A stretch of DNA of 64,000 nt from Streptococcus sp. 116-D4 (GTDB lineage: Bacteria; Bacillota; Bacilli; Lactobacillales; Streptococcaceae), in assembly GCF_009731465.1 (NCBI RefSeq), contig NZ_AP021887.1:428001-492000 (forward strand), written 5' to 3'. This document shows, in pieces, positions 34,625-44,962 of the stretch (positions within the stretch are counted from its first letter, which is position 1; each line of letters opens with the position of its first letter). The notes below the pieces were generated by a model. The model made no database searches. It saw only the letters and a program-made list of their open reading frames with translations, and had not been told where the DNA came from. The position numbers and the translations under genes were made by a program.

Positions 34625-35575
34625 ATGGAAACATGGCAAGAGTTAAAAGTGACAGTGAAGCGTGAGGGAGAGGAATTAGTTTCCAATCTCTTGATTGAGC
34701 TGGGTGCCCAAGGTGTTGCAATCGAAGACAGTATGGATTATGTGGGAAATGTGGATCGCTTTGGCGAGATTTTCCCAGAGGTCGAGCAGCAAGAAGAAAT
34801 CGTTGTGACAGCCTACTACCCTGATACGGTTGATGTAGCAACGGTTGAGTCAGATTTGCAGGCTCGTCTCGCGGAACTAACTGATTTTATGGATTTGGGA
34901 GATGTCAAGATTGGGACGACTGCCTTGGCTGAGGAAGACTGGGCAGACAACTGGAAGAAATACTATGAACCCGCTCGCATCACTCATGACCTGACCATCG
35001 TACCGTCATGGACAGACTATGAGGCGACAGCGGGAGAAAAAATTATCAAGCTGGACCCTGGCATGGCCTTTGGAACGGGAACGCACCCAACAACCAAGAT
35101 GAGTCTCTTTGCCTTGGAGCAAGTTCTTCGTGGTGGCGAAACAGTGATAGATGTAGGAACTGGTTCAGGGGTTCTATCTATTGCAAGCTCACTCCTAGGT
35201 GCCAAGGAGATTTTCGCCTATGACCTGGATGATGTGGCGGTTCGTGTCGCTCAGGAAAATATTGAGCTCAATCCTGGTATGGAAAATATCCATGTAGCTG
35301 CTGGAGATTTGCTTAAGGGTGTGGAGATTGAGGCAGATGTCATCGTGGCTAATATCTTGGCGGATATCCTCGTTCATCTGACGGAGGATGCCTATCGCTT
35401 GGTCAAGGATGAAGGCTACCTCATCATGAGTGGGATTATCAAGGACAAGTGGGATATGGTGCGCGAGTCGGCTGAGTCAGCTGGATTTTTCCTCGAAACT
35501 CACATGGTTCAAGGGGAATGGAATGCCTGTGTATTTAAGAAGACCAAGGATATTTCAGGTGTGATTGGAGGCTAG
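34625..35575 (+). CDS. prmA: ribosomal protein L11 methyltransferase
   Basis: 316 residues. It methylates ribosomal protein L11 using SAM. Seen: the substrate-recognition N-terminal part ([14 protein letters not shown]), [11 protein letters not shown] before the SAM domain, the SAM site [12 protein letters not shown], and NILADI. The ATG at 34625 has AAGGAG ahead. It is followed after 1 nt by rsmE, a very common pair in Firmicutes. Confidence 0.96.
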   Translation: METWQELKVTVKREGEELVSNLLIELGAQGVAIEDSMDYVGNVDRFGEIFPEVEQQEEIVVTAYYPDTVDVATVESDLQARLAELTDFMDLGDVKIGTTALAEEDWADNWKKYYEPARITHDLTIVPSWTDYEATAGEKIIKLDPGMAFGTGTHPTTKMSLFALEQVLRGGETVIDVGTGSGVLSIASSLLGAKEIFAYDLDDVAVRVAQENIELNPGMENIHVAAGDLLKGVEIEADVIVANILADILVHLTEDAYRLVKDEGYLIMSGIIKDKWDMVRESAESAGFFLETHMVQGEWNACVFKKTKDISGVIGG

Positions 35576-35576
35576 C

Positions 35577-36320
35577 ATGCAGCAGTATTTTGTCAAAGGC
35601 AGTGCAATCTCTCCTGTCATTATCGAGGACAAGGAAACCAGTAAGCACATGTTTCAGGTTATGCGCTTGAAAGAAGATGATGAGGTTACTTTGGTCTTTG
35701 ATGATGGAATTAAGCGCTTGGCGCGTGTGCTAGATGTGGAAGCTCGTCAGTTTGAATTGGTAGAAGAACTAGATGATAATGTGGAACTGCCAGTCCAGGT
35801 GACCATCTCCTCGGGCTTTCCCAAGGGGGACAAGCTGGAGTTTATCACTCAAAAAGTGACAGAACTAGGTGCCAATCAGATTTGGGCCTTCCCTGCTGAT
35901 TGGTCGGTCGCCAAGTGGGATGGTAAGAAATTGGGCAAAAAGGTTGAGAAACTAGAAAAAATCGCCCTTGGAGCAGCAGAGCAAAGCAAGCGTAATATCG
36001 TTCCAGGTATCCAGCTTTTTGAGAAGAAAGTAGATTTTCTAGCTCAGTTTGACCAGTTTGACTCTATCATAGTGGCCTATGAAGAATCAGCCAAAGAGGG
36101 AGAAGCTGCTGCGCTCTTACAAGCGGTTTCTGGTCTTGAAAAAGGAGCCAAACTGCTCTTTATCTTTGGTCCAGAAGGTGGACTGTCACCTGCAGAAATT
36201 GAGAGTTTTGAAGCTAAGGGAGCAGTCTTGGCAGGACTTGGTCCTCGCATCTTGCGAGCAGAAACAGCACCGCTTTATGCCTTATCAGCCCTTAGTGTTT
36301 TATTAGAATTAGAGAAATAA
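35577..36320 (+). CDS. rsmE: 16S rRNA m3U1498 methyltransferase
   Basis: About 247 residues, SPOUT-fold enzyme that methylates U1498 of 16S rRNA. Seen: an N-terminal PUA-like part (HMFQVMRLKEDDEVTLVFDDG) and the knot part with QKVTELGANQIWAF, FGPEGGLSP and LGPRILRAETAPL. I chose the ATG at 35577, which has GGAGG 5 nt ahead. It begins one base after the prmA stop. Confidence 0.95.
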   Translation: MQQYFVKGSAISPVIIEDKETSKHMFQVMRLKEDDEVTLVFDDGIKRLARVLDVEARQFELVEELDDNVELPVQVTISSGFPKGDKLEFITQKVTELGANQIWAFPADWSVAKWDGKKLGKKVEKLEKIALGAAEQSKRNIVPGIQLFEKKVDFLAQFDQFDSIIVAYEESAKEGEAAALLQAVSGLEKGAKLLFIFGPEGGLSPAEIESFEAKGAVLAGLGPRILRAETAPLYALSALSVLLELEK

Positions 36321-36330
36321 GAGGAAGAAA

Positions 36331-38127
36331 ATGGAACAAAAACGTCGTTCAGAATTTCCAGAAAAGGAACTTTGGGATTTAACCGCCCTATACCAAGACC
36401 GTGAGGATTTCTTGCGTGCAATCGAGAAGGCTCGAGAAGACATTAATCAATTTAGCCGTGATTACAAGGGCAATCTTCATACTTTTGAGGATTTTGAGAA
36501 GGCCTTTGCGGAATTGGAGCAAATTTACATTCAGATGAGCCATATTGGTAACTATGGCTTTATGCCTCAGACGACAGACTATAGCAATGAAGAATTTGCG
36601 AATATCGCCCAAGCTGGGATGGAATTCGAAACAGATGCCAGTGTAGCCTTGACCTTCTTTGACGATGCCTTGGTGGAAGCTGATGAGGAAGTATTGGACT
36701 GTTTGGGTAAATTGCCACATTTAACAGCTGCCATTCGTCAGGCAAAAATTAAAAAAGCCCACTATCTAGGGGCTGATGTGGAGAAGGCCTTGACCAATCT
36801 CGGTGAAGTTTTCTACAGTCCGCAGGATATCTATACGAAAATGCGAGCTGGAGACTTTGAAATGGCTGACTTTGAAGCTCATGGCAAGACCTACAAAAAC
36901 AGTTTTGTGACCTATGAAAATTTCTACCAAAATCATGAGGACGCTGAGGTTCGTGAGAAATCTTTCCGTTCTTTCTCAGAAGGACTTCGTAAGCACCAAA
37001 ATACGGCTGCAGCAGCCTATCTAGCCCAAGTCAAGTCTGAAAAACTATTGGCAGATATGAAGGGCTACGACTCAGTCTTTGATTATCTTCTGGCTGAACA
37101 AGAAGTGGACCGTGCTATGTTTGATCGTCAGATTGACCTTATCATGAAGGATTTTGCGCCCGTTGCTCAGAGATACCTCAAGCATGTTGCCAAGGTAAAT
37201 GGTCTTGAAAAGATGACCTTTGCAGACTGGAAATTGGACTTGGACAGTGCCCTGAATCCTGAAGTGACTATTGACGATGCCTATGATTTGGTCATGAAGT
37301 CAGTAGAACCTTTGGGGAAAGAATATTGTCAGGAAGTTGCTCGCTATCAAGAAGAGCGCTGGGTGGACTTTGCTGCTAATAGTGGCAAGGATTCTGGTGG
37401 CTATGCAGCTGATCCATACCGTGTGCATCCCTATGTCCTCATGAGCTGGACAGGTCGTTTGAGCGATGTCTATACCTTGATTCATGAAATCGGGCATTCT
37501 GGTCAATTTATCTTTTCTGACAATCATCAGAGTTACTTTAATGCCCACATGTCTACTTATTATGTCGAAGCGCCTTCGACCTTCAATGAATTACTTCTCA
37601 GCGATTACTTGGAACAGCAGTCTGATGATCCACGTCAGAAACGTTTCGCCCTTGCTCACCGTTTGACAGACACCTACTTCCATAACTATATTACCCACCT
37701 CTTGGAAGCAGCCTTCCAGCGTAAGGTGTATACATTGATTGAAGAAGGGAAGACCTTTGGAGCAAGCAAGCTCAACAGCATTATGAAGGAAGTCTTGACG
37801 GATTTCTGGGGGGATGCCATTGAAATTGATGATGATGCAGCACTGACTTGGATGCGCCAAGCTCACTACTACATGGGCTTGTATAGTTACACTTACTCTG
37901 CAGGACTAGTCATCTCGACTGCGGGTTACCTTCATCTGAAACATTCAGAAACTGGAGCTGAAGATTGGCTCAATCTCCTCAAATCAGGTGGTAGCAAGAC
38001 ACCACTTGAGTCAGTCATGATTATCGGTGCTGATATTTCAACAGACAAACCACTCCGTGATACCATCCAATTCTTGTCTGACACAGTTGATCAGATCATC
38101 GCCTATAGTGTTGAGTTGGGAGAGTAG
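36331..38127 (+). CDS. pepF: oligoendopeptidase F
   Basis: 598 residues, M3 family zinc peptidase that cuts short peptides in the cytoplasm. Seen: HEIGH at residues 385-389 with the third zinc ligand glutamate further on (YVEAPSTFNE), and an N-terminal helical part typical of PepF. The length is usual. It follows rsmE by 10 nt. Confidence 0.95.
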   Translation: MEQKRRSEFPEKELWDLTALYQDREDFLRAIEKAREDINQFSRDYKGNLHTFEDFEKAFAELEQIYIQMSHIGNYGFMPQTTDYSNEEFANIAQAGMEFETDASVALTFFDDALVEADEEVLDCLGKLPHLTAAIRQAKIKKAHYLGADVEKALTNLGEVFYSPQDIYTKMRAGDFEMADFEAHGKTYKNSFVTYENFYQNHEDAEVREKSFRSFSEGLRKHQNTAAAAYLAQVKSEKLLADMKGYDSVFDYLLAEQEVDRAMFDRQIDLIMKDFAPVAQRYLKHVAKVNGLEKMTFADWKLDLDSALNPEVTIDDAYDLVMKSVEPLGKEYCQEVARYQEERWVDFAANSGKDSGGYAADPYRVHPYVLMSWTGRLSDVYTLIHEIGHSGQFIFSDNHQSYFNAHMSTYYVEAPSTFNELLLSDYLEQQSDDPRQKRFALAHRLTDTYFHNYITHLLEAAFQRKVYTLIEEGKTFGASKLNSIMKEVLTDFWGDAIEIDDDAALTWMRQAHYYMGLYSYTYSAGLVISTAGYLHLKHSETGAEDWLNLLKSGGSKTPLESVMIIGADISTDKPLRDTIQFLSDTVDQIIAYSVELGE

Positions 38128-38146
38128 GGGAATTTAGGATAACGAT

Positions 38147-38929
38147 ATGAACAGAATTAAAAAATGGCTGGAGCAGGATTCACAAAGAATGCGTTTTATT
38201 AAAATAGGCCTAGTCTTGTTGGGAATCGTTTTATTAATTGCTCTTCCAACTCTCTATCTTGTTTTGAGCGCAGTTGGTATTTGGTATTTTGTAAAGAAAG
38301 TACCAGATATTCGAAAAAGAAATTTAATGATAGGACTTTTTGTTGTTAGTTTTGTTGTAGTTTCTCTTCAAACTCCAACAGTCACAAAGAAAATTTCATC
38401 TTCTCAATCAGAAACTAAGCAAACTGCGGCATCCACTACTAAAGTAGAGTCAAAAACCGATGCTTCATCTAGTACAGAAGAAACAAAACGAGTTGAAGAA
38501 GAGAAAAAAGCTAAAGAAAAAGCAGAAGAAGATAGAATTGCCAAAGAAAAAGTTGCAAATGAGTTGCAAGAAAAAGGTGAGATCTTAGTCAAACAATTGG
38601 AAGAAAGTCAAGATGCAAGTCAAGTGAAGTCTGCTAAAGAAACAGTTAATCAAATTGAAAATAATGATAAAAAGGCAGAATTACTTGGTAGGATAGATGC
38701 AGTTGAGTCTTTCATTTCTCAAAAAGAAGAAGAGAAAAGAATTGCACGTGAAGCTGAAACTAAAGCCCAACAGCAAGACAGAATTGTTTACGTCGCTAAG
38801 AATGGGCAAGCGAAAGTATATTGGTATAACAAGGATAGAATGCCTTCAAAAACTGATAAAGCCAACGTTGTCGAGATGACAGAGGCTGATGCAATTGCTG
38901 CGGGAAAAACTCCATCTAAAAAAGAATAA
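38147..38929 (+). CDS. membrane-anchored coiled-coil protein of unknown function
   Basis: 260 residues. Two hydrophobic helices (about 18-40 and 45-70) are followed by a serine/threonine-rich linker, a charged coiled coil rich in Glu/Lys (about 105-210) and a C-terminal module of 45 residues with VYVAKNGQAKVYWYNKDRMP and NVVEMTEADAIAAGK. The same tail type occurs in several streptococcal surface or nuclease-like proteins. The tail is probably outside the cell. I cannot name a function. Confidence 0.7.
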   Translation: MNRIKKWLEQDSQRMRFIKIGLVLLGIVLLIALPTLYLVLSAVGIWYFVKKVPDIRKRNLMIGLFVVSFVVVSLQTPTVTKKISSSQSETKQTAASTTKVESKTDASSSTEETKRVEEEKKAKEKAEEDRIAKEKVANELQEKGEILVKQLEESQDASQVKSAKETVNQIENNDKKAELLGRIDAVESFISQKEEEKRIAREAETKAQQQDRIVYVAKNGQAKVYWYNKDRMPSKTDKANVVEMTEADAIAAGKTPSKKE

Positions 38930-38990
38930 GATAGAAAGTTATCTTGGTCTGGCTTTTTGAACAGTTGCTAGAAATGTAGAGGTATTGACC

Positions 38991-39782
38991 ATGTATCAAA
39001 AGTTACTTAGAAAAATAGCAGAAGAAAAACCAAATTATCATGAGGAAGAAATTCAGTGGTTGCTTGACCATTTGGGAGATCCTTCTCCAGAAATTCGCGA
39101 TGACCTTGTTTTTACAAGCTTTGCTAGAGGGATTCAGGAAGAGCTATTTACACAGGAGCAATTAAATTTCATTGCTGAAGGGATTTCATCTGATGGAGGG
39201 TTAGATAAAGAGATTGATAAGGTAGGCCTGCCAACCCTTGAACGTTCTTTTAGGGCGCTTATTTATGCCAATCTCTTGTCTGCAGATGCCAACCAGCAAT
39301 CGATTTTTTATCAGGAATTAAATGCAGAAATTCGTAATGTCCTTTTAAGTCAAGGTTTGTATTATCTTTCAAAAGAAAAGGATACAACAGGTTTTTCAAG
39401 TCAGTATGGTTGGGTTCATGCTTTTGCACATGGAGCCGATTTACTGACAGAGGTGGTCTGTCATCCAAACTTTCCTAAAAACAGAGTTCATGAAGTATTT
39501 GATATACTTGGCCAACTATTTAAAAGAATTTCGGTTCGCTTTACAGATGATGAGGATTGGCGTTTAGCAAGAGTGGTCTATGAACCTATTTTACAAGGGA
39601 AGTTGGAGCAAGAGCAAGTAGCTTCTTGGATAAAAGCTGTTGACTTTCCGATAGAAGTGACGGAAGATTTTTATAAATTTTCCAATTTTAGATCCTGTCT
39701 GTTGGAAGTCTATGTTCAACTTGACCAGAGAAATAGTTTACAAGATGACTTGAAAGAAGCTATCCAGTCTTTTCAATACTAG
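38991..39782 (+). CDS. DUF2785 family protein
   Basis: About 263 residues, soluble and helical, with YGWVHAFAHGADLLTEVVCHP (histidine pair) as the most distinctive part, typical for DUF2785. Function unknown. I use the ATG at 38991; a TTG two codons earlier is possible. It ends the plus-strand run, with a terminator 65 nt further on. Confidence 0.8.
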   Translation: MYQKLLRKIAEEKPNYHEEEIQWLLDHLGDPSPEIRDDLVFTSFARGIQEELFTQEQLNFIAEGISSDGGLDKEIDKVGLPTLERSFRALIYANLLSADANQQSIFYQELNAEIRNVLLSQGLYYLSKEKDTTGFSSQYGWVHAFAHGADLLTEVVCHPNFPKNRVHEVFDILGQLFKRISVRFTDDEDWRLARVVYEPILQGKLEQEQVASWIKAVDFPIEVTEDFYKFSNFRSCLLEVYVQLDQRNSLQDDLKEAIQSFQY

Positions 39783-39847
39783 GGATTAGCTAATATTACT
39801 TATTGAAAGAGTTTCTATTCTATCCTCCTAACTAATAATGAAAACTA

Positions 39848-39885
39848 ATAAAAGAGGTTGAATCATTTTCCAACCTCTTTTTGTG
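39848..39885. terminator. terminator between converging genes
   Basis: AAAGAGGTTG pairs with CCAACCTCTTT with A- and T-tracts on both sides. It serves the DUF2785 gene and the opposite acetoin reductase gene. Confidence 0.88.
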
Positions 39886-39889
39886 TATC

Positions 39890-40684
<795 letters not shown>

Positions 40685-40765
40685 TCAAACGTTCATCAAA
40701 GAACAGCAAAGTTGTAAAAAATAGTTCAAATTAGGGAATAAATAATTTGTTAGAACTATATTGAC

Positions 40766-40794
40766 ATTATATACCTTTGGAAAAAATGTTTCAA
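40766..40794 (-). promoter_or_regulatory. promoter of the acetoin reductase gene
   Basis: On the minus strand TTGAAA (40794-40789) and TATAAT (40771-40766) are 17 bp apart. Confidence 0.8.
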
Positions 40795-40848
40795 ATAAAC
40801 ACTACCGTTTTTATAGAATTTTATCCTGAAAATTTCCAATCAATTTTC

Positions 40849-40877
40849 TTGAAACCCTTTCCCTCTTTTGATAGACT
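40849..40877 (+). promoter_or_regulatory. promoter of the aquaporin gene
   Basis: TTGAAA (40849-40854) and TAGACT (40872-40877) are 17 bp apart; AAAAAGGAG follows before the ATG. Confidence 0.7.
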
Positions 40878-40908
40878 GGTACCTAGTTTTTGAAAAAAGG
40901 AGAAAAAA

Positions 40909-41577
40909 ATGAAAAAATTTGTTGCTGAATTAATCGGTACTTTTATGCTTGTGTTCATCGGAACAGGTGCTGTTGTTTTTGGAAATGGTGTTGAAGGACT
41001 TGGAAACCTTGGGATTGCTCTTGCCTTTGGTTTAGCCATCGTGGTTGCTGCCTACTCAATCGGAACTGTTTCAGGTGCTCACTTGAACCCAGCTGTTTCG
41101 ATCGCTATGTTTGTAAACAAACGTTTGTCATCTTCAGAACTTGTAAACTACATCCTTGGACAAGTAGTTGGAGCTTTCTTAGCATTAGCTTCTGTATTCT
41201 TTCTCTTGGCTAACTCAGGTATGGCAACTGCTAGTCTTGTTGAAAATGCCTTGGCAAACGGTGTCACTGTATCTGGTGGTTTCTTGTTTGAAACAATCGC
41301 AACATTCTTGTTTGTCTTGGTTATCATGACTGTAACTTCAGCAAGCAAGGGCAATGGCGCAATTGCTAGCTTGGTAATCGGTTTGTCATTGATGGCGATG
41401 ATTCTAGCTGGCTTGAACATCACTGGACTTTCAGTAAATCCAGCTCGTAGCTTGGCTCCTGCTGTATTGGTAGGTGGCGCAGCTCTTCAACAAGTTTGGA
41501 TTTTCATCCTTGCACCAATCGTTGGTGGAGTTCTTGCAGCTCTAGTTACCAAAAACTTCCTTGGAACAGAAGAATAA
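40909..41577 (+). CDS. aquaporin / MIP family channel
   Basis: 222 residues, six membrane segments. Seen: two NPA motifs, HLNPAVS and SVNPARS, the second with the arginine of the selectivity filter. The short length and filter are close to the AqpZ water-channel type rather than to GlpF, and water or hydrogen peroxide passage is likely. It is a single-gene unit with its own promoter and terminator. Confidence 0.92.
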   Translation: MKKFVAELIGTFMLVFIGTGAVVFGNGVEGLGNLGIALAFGLAIVVAAYSIGTVSGAHLNPAVSIAMFVNKRLSSSELVNYILGQVVGAFLALASVFFLLANSGMATASLVENALANGVTVSGGFLFETIATFLFVLVIMTVTSASKGNGAIASLVIGLSLMAMILAGLNITGLSVNPARSLAPAVLVGGAALQQVWIFILAPIVGGVLAALVTKNFLGTEE

Positions 41578-41585
41578 TTGAAACT

Positions 41586-41627
41586 TAAAAAGCCTTGCTC
41601 CTCAGCTTGAGGAACAGGGCTTTTTCG
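41586..41627 (+). terminator. terminator of the aquaporin gene
   Basis: AAAAAGCCTTG pairs with CAGGGCTTTTT, with an inner CTCAGCTTGAG hairpin. Confidence 0.85.
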
Positions 41628-41628
41628 T

Positions 41629-41790
41629 ATGATTCTCTTCGAAAATTTCTTTAAACCACGTCAGTTTCCATCTGCAATCTCAAAACCATGTTTTGAGCTG
41701 CCTTCGTCAGTCTTATCCACAACTTTAAAGCAGTGCTTTGAGCAGCCTGCGGCTAGTTTCCTAGTTTGCTTTTTGATTTTCATTGAGTAT
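41629..41790 (-). repeat. BOX element
   Basis: On the plus strand it starts with a boxC-like end (ATTCTCTTCGAAAATTTC, AAACCACGTCAG), has a boxB-like hairpin centre (GTCAGTCTTATCCACAAC) and ends with boxA (CAGCCTGCGGCTAGTTTCC, GATTTTCATTGAGTAT). It lies between the aquaporin terminator and the queF stop. Confidence 0.85.
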
Positions 41791-41794
41791 GAGT

Positions 41795-42286
41795 TTAACG
41801 GTTGTCAATTTTCTCTGGATAGAGGTCATGTTGGAAGAGGCGTTGTTCTGCCAAGCCTTCATACTTAGTTCCTGGCTTACCGTAGTTGTAGTAAGGGTCG
41901 ATTGAAATGCCACCGCGAGGTGTAAATTTTCCCCAGACTTCTAAATAGCGAGGGTCTAGCAAGTTGACCAAGTCTTTCCCGATGGTGTTGATACAGTTTT
42001 CGTGGAAATCTCCGTGGTTTCGGTAGCTAAAGAGGTAGAGTTTGAGGGATTTTGACTCGACACAGAGCTTGTCAGGAATGTAGGAAATATAAATGGTCGC
42101 AAAGTCTGGCTGAGCAGTGATTGGGCAAAGCGAGGTAAATTCAGGACAGTTAAATTTGATAAAATAGTCATTTTCCACATGACGATTGTCAAAGGATTCG
42201 AGGACTTCTGGTTGATAGTCAAAAATGTAGTTGGTTTCTTTGTTGCCTAGCAGGCTGAGGTTTTTCATTTCTTCTTGTTGTGACAT
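41795..42286 (-). CDS. queF: preQ0 reductase (NADPH-dependent nitrile reductase)
   Basis: 163 residues, the short single-domain QueF. It reduces preQ0 to preQ1 in queuosine synthesis. Seen: the active cysteine in [12 protein letters not shown] and the family motif [15 protein letters not shown] with FHENC. It is the last gene of the que operon on the minus strand, 18 nt after queE. Confidence 0.95.
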   Translation of the reverse strand: MSQQEEMKNLSLLGNKETNYIFDYQPEVLESFDNRHVENDYFIKFNCPEFTSLCPITAQPDFATIYISYIPDKLCVESKSLKLYLFSYRNHGDFHENCINTIGKDLVNLLDPRYLEVWGKFTPRGGISIDPYYNYGKPGTKYEGLAEQRLFQHDLYPEKIDNR

Positions 42287-42304
42287 GATTTTTTCTTTCT
42301 AATC

Positions 42305-43021
42305 TTAAACACCACGTTGGTTATCGTAGAGGAGGGTATGGAGTTGAGGAAGGACGCGGACATTGCCCCAGCTATCGTCAGTAGCGACACGTTCCCAGAG
42401 TTCTTTGAGCCGGTCTAGTTGGTCTTGGACAATATTACCTGTGGCCTTGGGCTCAGGGTTTCCAGCAGATAAGAAGAGGACATCGGGTTGGTAGCGTTCT
42501 TGAATGCCTTTGGCAAAGGCCAAATCAGCATCATCAAAGACAGGGATTTTAAAGGTGACTTGGTCTGGATCCAGTTGGGAAACGATGAAATCCAAGGTCT
42601 CAAAGTTGACTTCCATCTTGGATGAAGGAGGTTTGGGGCTTAGAGTGACTTGGTCGATATCTTTTAACCAATTTTGCCAGCGAGAACCTTGAGTCTCGAC
42701 AGCAAGGGTGACACCGCGTTCCTTGAGCTTGGTGACCAATTCGGCCATGTTGGCTGCTAGGATAGCAGGATTACCCCCAGATAGGGTGACATAGTCGTAG
42801 CTCCCTAATTTATCCAAGGCAGCAATGACTTCGTCAGCAGTCATACGAGTTGGCTTTTCAGAGCCATCCCAAGTAAAGGCGGAGTCGCACCAGTCGCAGT
42901 GGTAGTCACAACCAGCAGTGCGGACAAACATGGTTTTCTGACCAATTGCACGACCTTCACCTTGAAAGGTTGGGCCAAAAATTTCTAGAACTGGTAGTTT
43001 GAGGACACGTTCCCTAGTCAT
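42305..43021 (-). CDS. queE: 7-carboxy-7-deazaguanine synthase (radical SAM)
   Basis: 238 residues. It contracts the ring of carboxytetrahydropterin to CDG. Seen: the iron-sulfur cysteines in CDYHCDWCDS, FGPTFQGEGRAIG near the start and LSGGNPAI for SAM binding. It overlaps queD by 8 nt. Confidence 0.94.
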   Translation of the reverse strand: MTRERVLKLPVLEIFGPTFQGEGRAIGQKTMFVRTAGCDYHCDWCDSAFTWDGSEKPTRMTADEVIAALDKLGSYDYVTLSGGNPAILAANMAELVTKLKERGVTLAVETQGSRWQNWLKDIDQVTLSPKPPSSKMEVNFETLDFIVSQLDPDQVTFKIPVFDDADLAFAKGIQERYQPDVLFLSAGNPEPKATGNIVQDQLDRLKELWERVATDDSWGNVRVLPQLHTLLYDNQRGV

Positions 43022-43457
43022 CTAACCACTCCCGTCTAAACTCTGCAAAGGCAGTAGGAGTTTCATAGAGGCGAACATATTCCAAACGGAGACCGCGCTC
43101 GTCTGGCAACTCTTGGCTCATGGTTTGGAAAATCCAGTAAACCATATTTTCAGCAGTCGTATTCATGTAGGGCAGGGTTTCATTGAGATAGCGATGATCC
43201 AAGTGGGGCTCTAAGTAGTCCTTGTAGATAGTTTTGATGTCTCCGAAATCGTAGGTCATACCACGCTCATCTAAAAATCCACTAACAGCGATTTGCAGAT
43301 GATAGGTGTGACCGTGTAGGGATTTGCATTTTCCTTCATAGTGAAAGAGGTGGTGGGCAGCATCGAAGGTAAACTCTTTTGATACCAAGGTTCTGTGAGG
43401 ATTGTAAACGAGAGACTCCCCAGTTTCCTGTTTGATTTCTTTGGGTGCAAAAAACAT
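43014..43457 (-). CDS. queD: 6-carboxytetrahydropterin synthase
   Basis: About 147 residues. It turns dihydroneopterin triphosphate into carboxytetrahydropterin. Seen: zinc histidines in FDAAHHLFHY and LHGHTYHL, and the C-terminal ETPTAFAEF. I chose the ATG at 43457, which shares its A with the queC stop (TAATG). Confidence 0.94.
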   Translation of the reverse strand: MFFAPKEIKQETGESLVYNPHRTLVSKEFTFDAAHHLFHYEGKCKSLHGHTYHLQIAVSGFLDERGMTYDFGDIKTIYKDYLEPHLDHRYLNETLPYMNTTAENMVYWIFQTMSQELPDERGLRLEYVRLYETPTAFAEFRREWLDD

Positions 43458-44110
43458 TAGTCCTCTCCTTTCTGTGAGAGATAAACATCTAGACCATGCT
43501 GACGTAGGTGGCAGGCTGGGCAATCTCCACAGCCACTTCCGATAATTCCGTTGTAGCAGGTCAAGGTCTTTTCACGAACATAGTCAAAGGCACCGAGTTG
43601 GTCAGCTAATTCCCAAGTTTCAGCTTTGTCTAGCCACATGAGAGGTGTTTGGATAACAAAGTCGTAATCCATAGCAAGGTTGAGGGTGACATTGAGGGAT
43701 TTGACAAAGACATCTCGACAATCGGGGTAGCCTGAGAAGTCTGTCTCGCAGACACCTGTTACGATATCTTTAATACCTCGTTGCTTAGCAAGAACTGCCG
43801 CAAAGGATAGAAAGAGGTGGTTGCGACCGTCAACAAAGGTATTGGGAACCTCTCCCTCTTTTTGCTCAATCTCTAGATCAGAGGTCAGGGCATTTTCAGT
43901 GATTTGCCCCAGCAGAGACATATCTAGGATATGATGACGAATCCCCTGTTCCTTAGCGATTTCTCTAGCGACTTGAATTTCGAGATGATGACGTTGGCCG
44001 TAGGCAAAGGTAACGGCTTCAACAGTTTCATAGTGTTCTTTAGCCCAAAAGAGGCAGGTTGTAGAATCTTGACCGCCACTAAAGACGACCAAGGCTGATT
44101 GACGTTTCAT
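43457..44110 (-). CDS. queC: 7-cyano-7-deazaguanine (preQ0) synthase
   Basis: About 217 residues. It makes preQ0 from CDG and ammonia with ATP. Seen: the PP-loop [11 protein letters not shown] and the zinc site CGDCPAC near the C-terminus. I chose the ATG at 44110 (GAAGGAG ahead) over an upstream ATG at 44149 that lies in the terminator region. It is the first gene of queCDEF and follows a probable preQ1 riboswitch. Confidence 0.95.
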   Translation of the reverse strand: MKRQSALVVFSGGQDSTTCLFWAKEHYETVEAVTFAYGQRHHLEIQVAREIAKEQGIRHHILDMSLLGQITENALTSDLEIEQKEGEVPNTFVDGRNHLFLSFAAVLAKQRGIKDIVTGVCETDFSGYPDCRDVFVKSLNVTLNLAMDYDFVIQTPLMWLDKAETWELADQLGAFDYVREKTLTCYNGIIGSGCGDCPACHLRQHGLDVYLSQKGED

Positions 44111-44147
44111 AGTACTCCTTCCAAAATGGGAAATGTTCAGAGCACGC

Positions 44148-44222
44148 AAAAAGCTCCCTTGAGGGAGCTAAAAAATACCAAGTAGAGGTTTTTTTTAGCG
44201 ATGGCATGTCCCAAACATCGTA
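44148..44222 (-). promoter_or_regulatory. probable preQ1 riboswitch with terminator
   Basis: On the minus strand a CGATG/CATCG stem (44220-44199) with a loop holding GGGACATGC is followed by CTA8CC, the stem-then-A-rich-tail order of class I preQ1 aptamers. A terminator AGCTCCC/GGGAGCT with T5 (44173-44148) comes before queC. A promoter TTGCCA-N17-TAGACT lies upstream. The class assignment is by shape and by the downstream que genes; the pseudoknot is not certain. Confidence 0.55.
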
Positions 44223-44273
44223 ATATTCTACATACAGTCTAGCATATTTTTTGAAAAATGGCAAAGGACAAGA

Positions 44274-44307
44274 AAAAAGAGACCAAAGCAAGTACTTGGT
44301 CTCTCAG
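44274..44307 (-). terminator. terminator after thioredoxin
   Basis: On the minus strand GAGACCAAG pairs with CTTTGGTCTC, followed by T6. Confidence 0.85.
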
Positions 44308-44311
44308 TTGA

Positions 44312-44626
44312 TTAGCTCAATTCAGCAACGATGGCCTTGATTTGTTCTGCTGTGTGAACACCAGCAACTTGTTTCACAACTTGGCCGTCTTTTTTGAAGA
44401 GAAGAGTTGGGATAGACATGATTCCAAAAGCACGAGCTGTGTTTGGATTTTCATCCACGTCCATTTTAACGATTTTCAAAACATCTTCTGAAAGCTCTTC
44501 AGACAATTTGTCCAAGATTGGACCTTGCATACGACATGGACCACACCAAGTTGCCCAGAAGTCTACCAAGACCAAACCGTCTTTTGTTTCTTGTTCGAAT
44601 GTTGCATCTGTAATTGCTTTTGCCAT
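44312..44626 (-). CDS. trxA: thioredoxin
   Basis: 104 residues. It keeps cytoplasmic protein thiols reduced. Seen: the active site WCGPC (C28, C31), DFWATWCGPCR, the cis-proline in MSIPTLL and the glycine GVHTAEQI. AAGGAGAAAT precedes the start. It follows the small DUF4649 gene by 15 nt and is likely co-transcribed with it. Confidence 0.96.
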   Translation of the reverse strand: MAKAITDATFEQETKDGLVLVDFWATWCGPCRMQGPILDKLSEELSEDVLKIVKMDVDENPNTARAFGIMSIPTLLFKKDGQVVKQVAGVHTAEQIKAIVAELS

Positions 44627-44641
44627 AGTATTTCTCCTTTT

Positions 44642-44863
44642 TTAGTTATATTGGCTTAAATCTTGTTTCTTGAGATAGAAGAAGATATCTCCATAAGTCC
44701 CATGGTAGTCCAAATCATGACCATTATAAGTTAATTTTTGGACAGGGTAGTAGTCTGCGACGCCGATGAGGCAAGCTTGTTGTGAACGATCAAAGTCTTC
44801 ATAAGAATCGAAGGTTATAGTTCTTTCGTTCTTGCTAGCATCTAGATAGGTAATTTCAATCAT
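44642..44863 (-). CDS. small conserved protein, DUF4649 type
   Basis: About 73 residues, soluble, starting MIEITYLDASKNERTITF and ending KQDLSQYN. I chose the ATG at 44863 because AAGGAG is 9 nt ahead and the longer frame runs into the promoter. Function unknown. The promoter, TTGACA-N17-TAAAAT (44923-44895), is preceded by a MarR-type palindrome, so it and trxA may be under MarR control. Confidence 0.75.
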   Translation of the reverse strand: MIEITYLDASKNERTITFDSYEDFDRSQQACLIGVADYYPVQKLTYNGHDLDYHGTYGDIFFYLKKQDLSQYN

Positions 44864-44931
44864 TTTTAAAACTCCTTTGTTTAATGATGACTTTATTTTA
44901 CTCCTTGTAAAGGAGATTGTCAAGAAAAATG

Positions 44932-44944
44932 ATTGCGCACGCAA
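44932..44944 (-). promoter_or_regulatory. MarR-type operator upstream of the DUF4649-trxA promoter
   Basis: ATTGCGCACGCAA, an inverted repeat around GCAC, lies about 8 bp upstream of the -35. It matches the site at the marR promoter except for one central base. Confidence 0.7.
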
Positions 44945-44962
44945 CTTTTTTCTAAAGTCATC

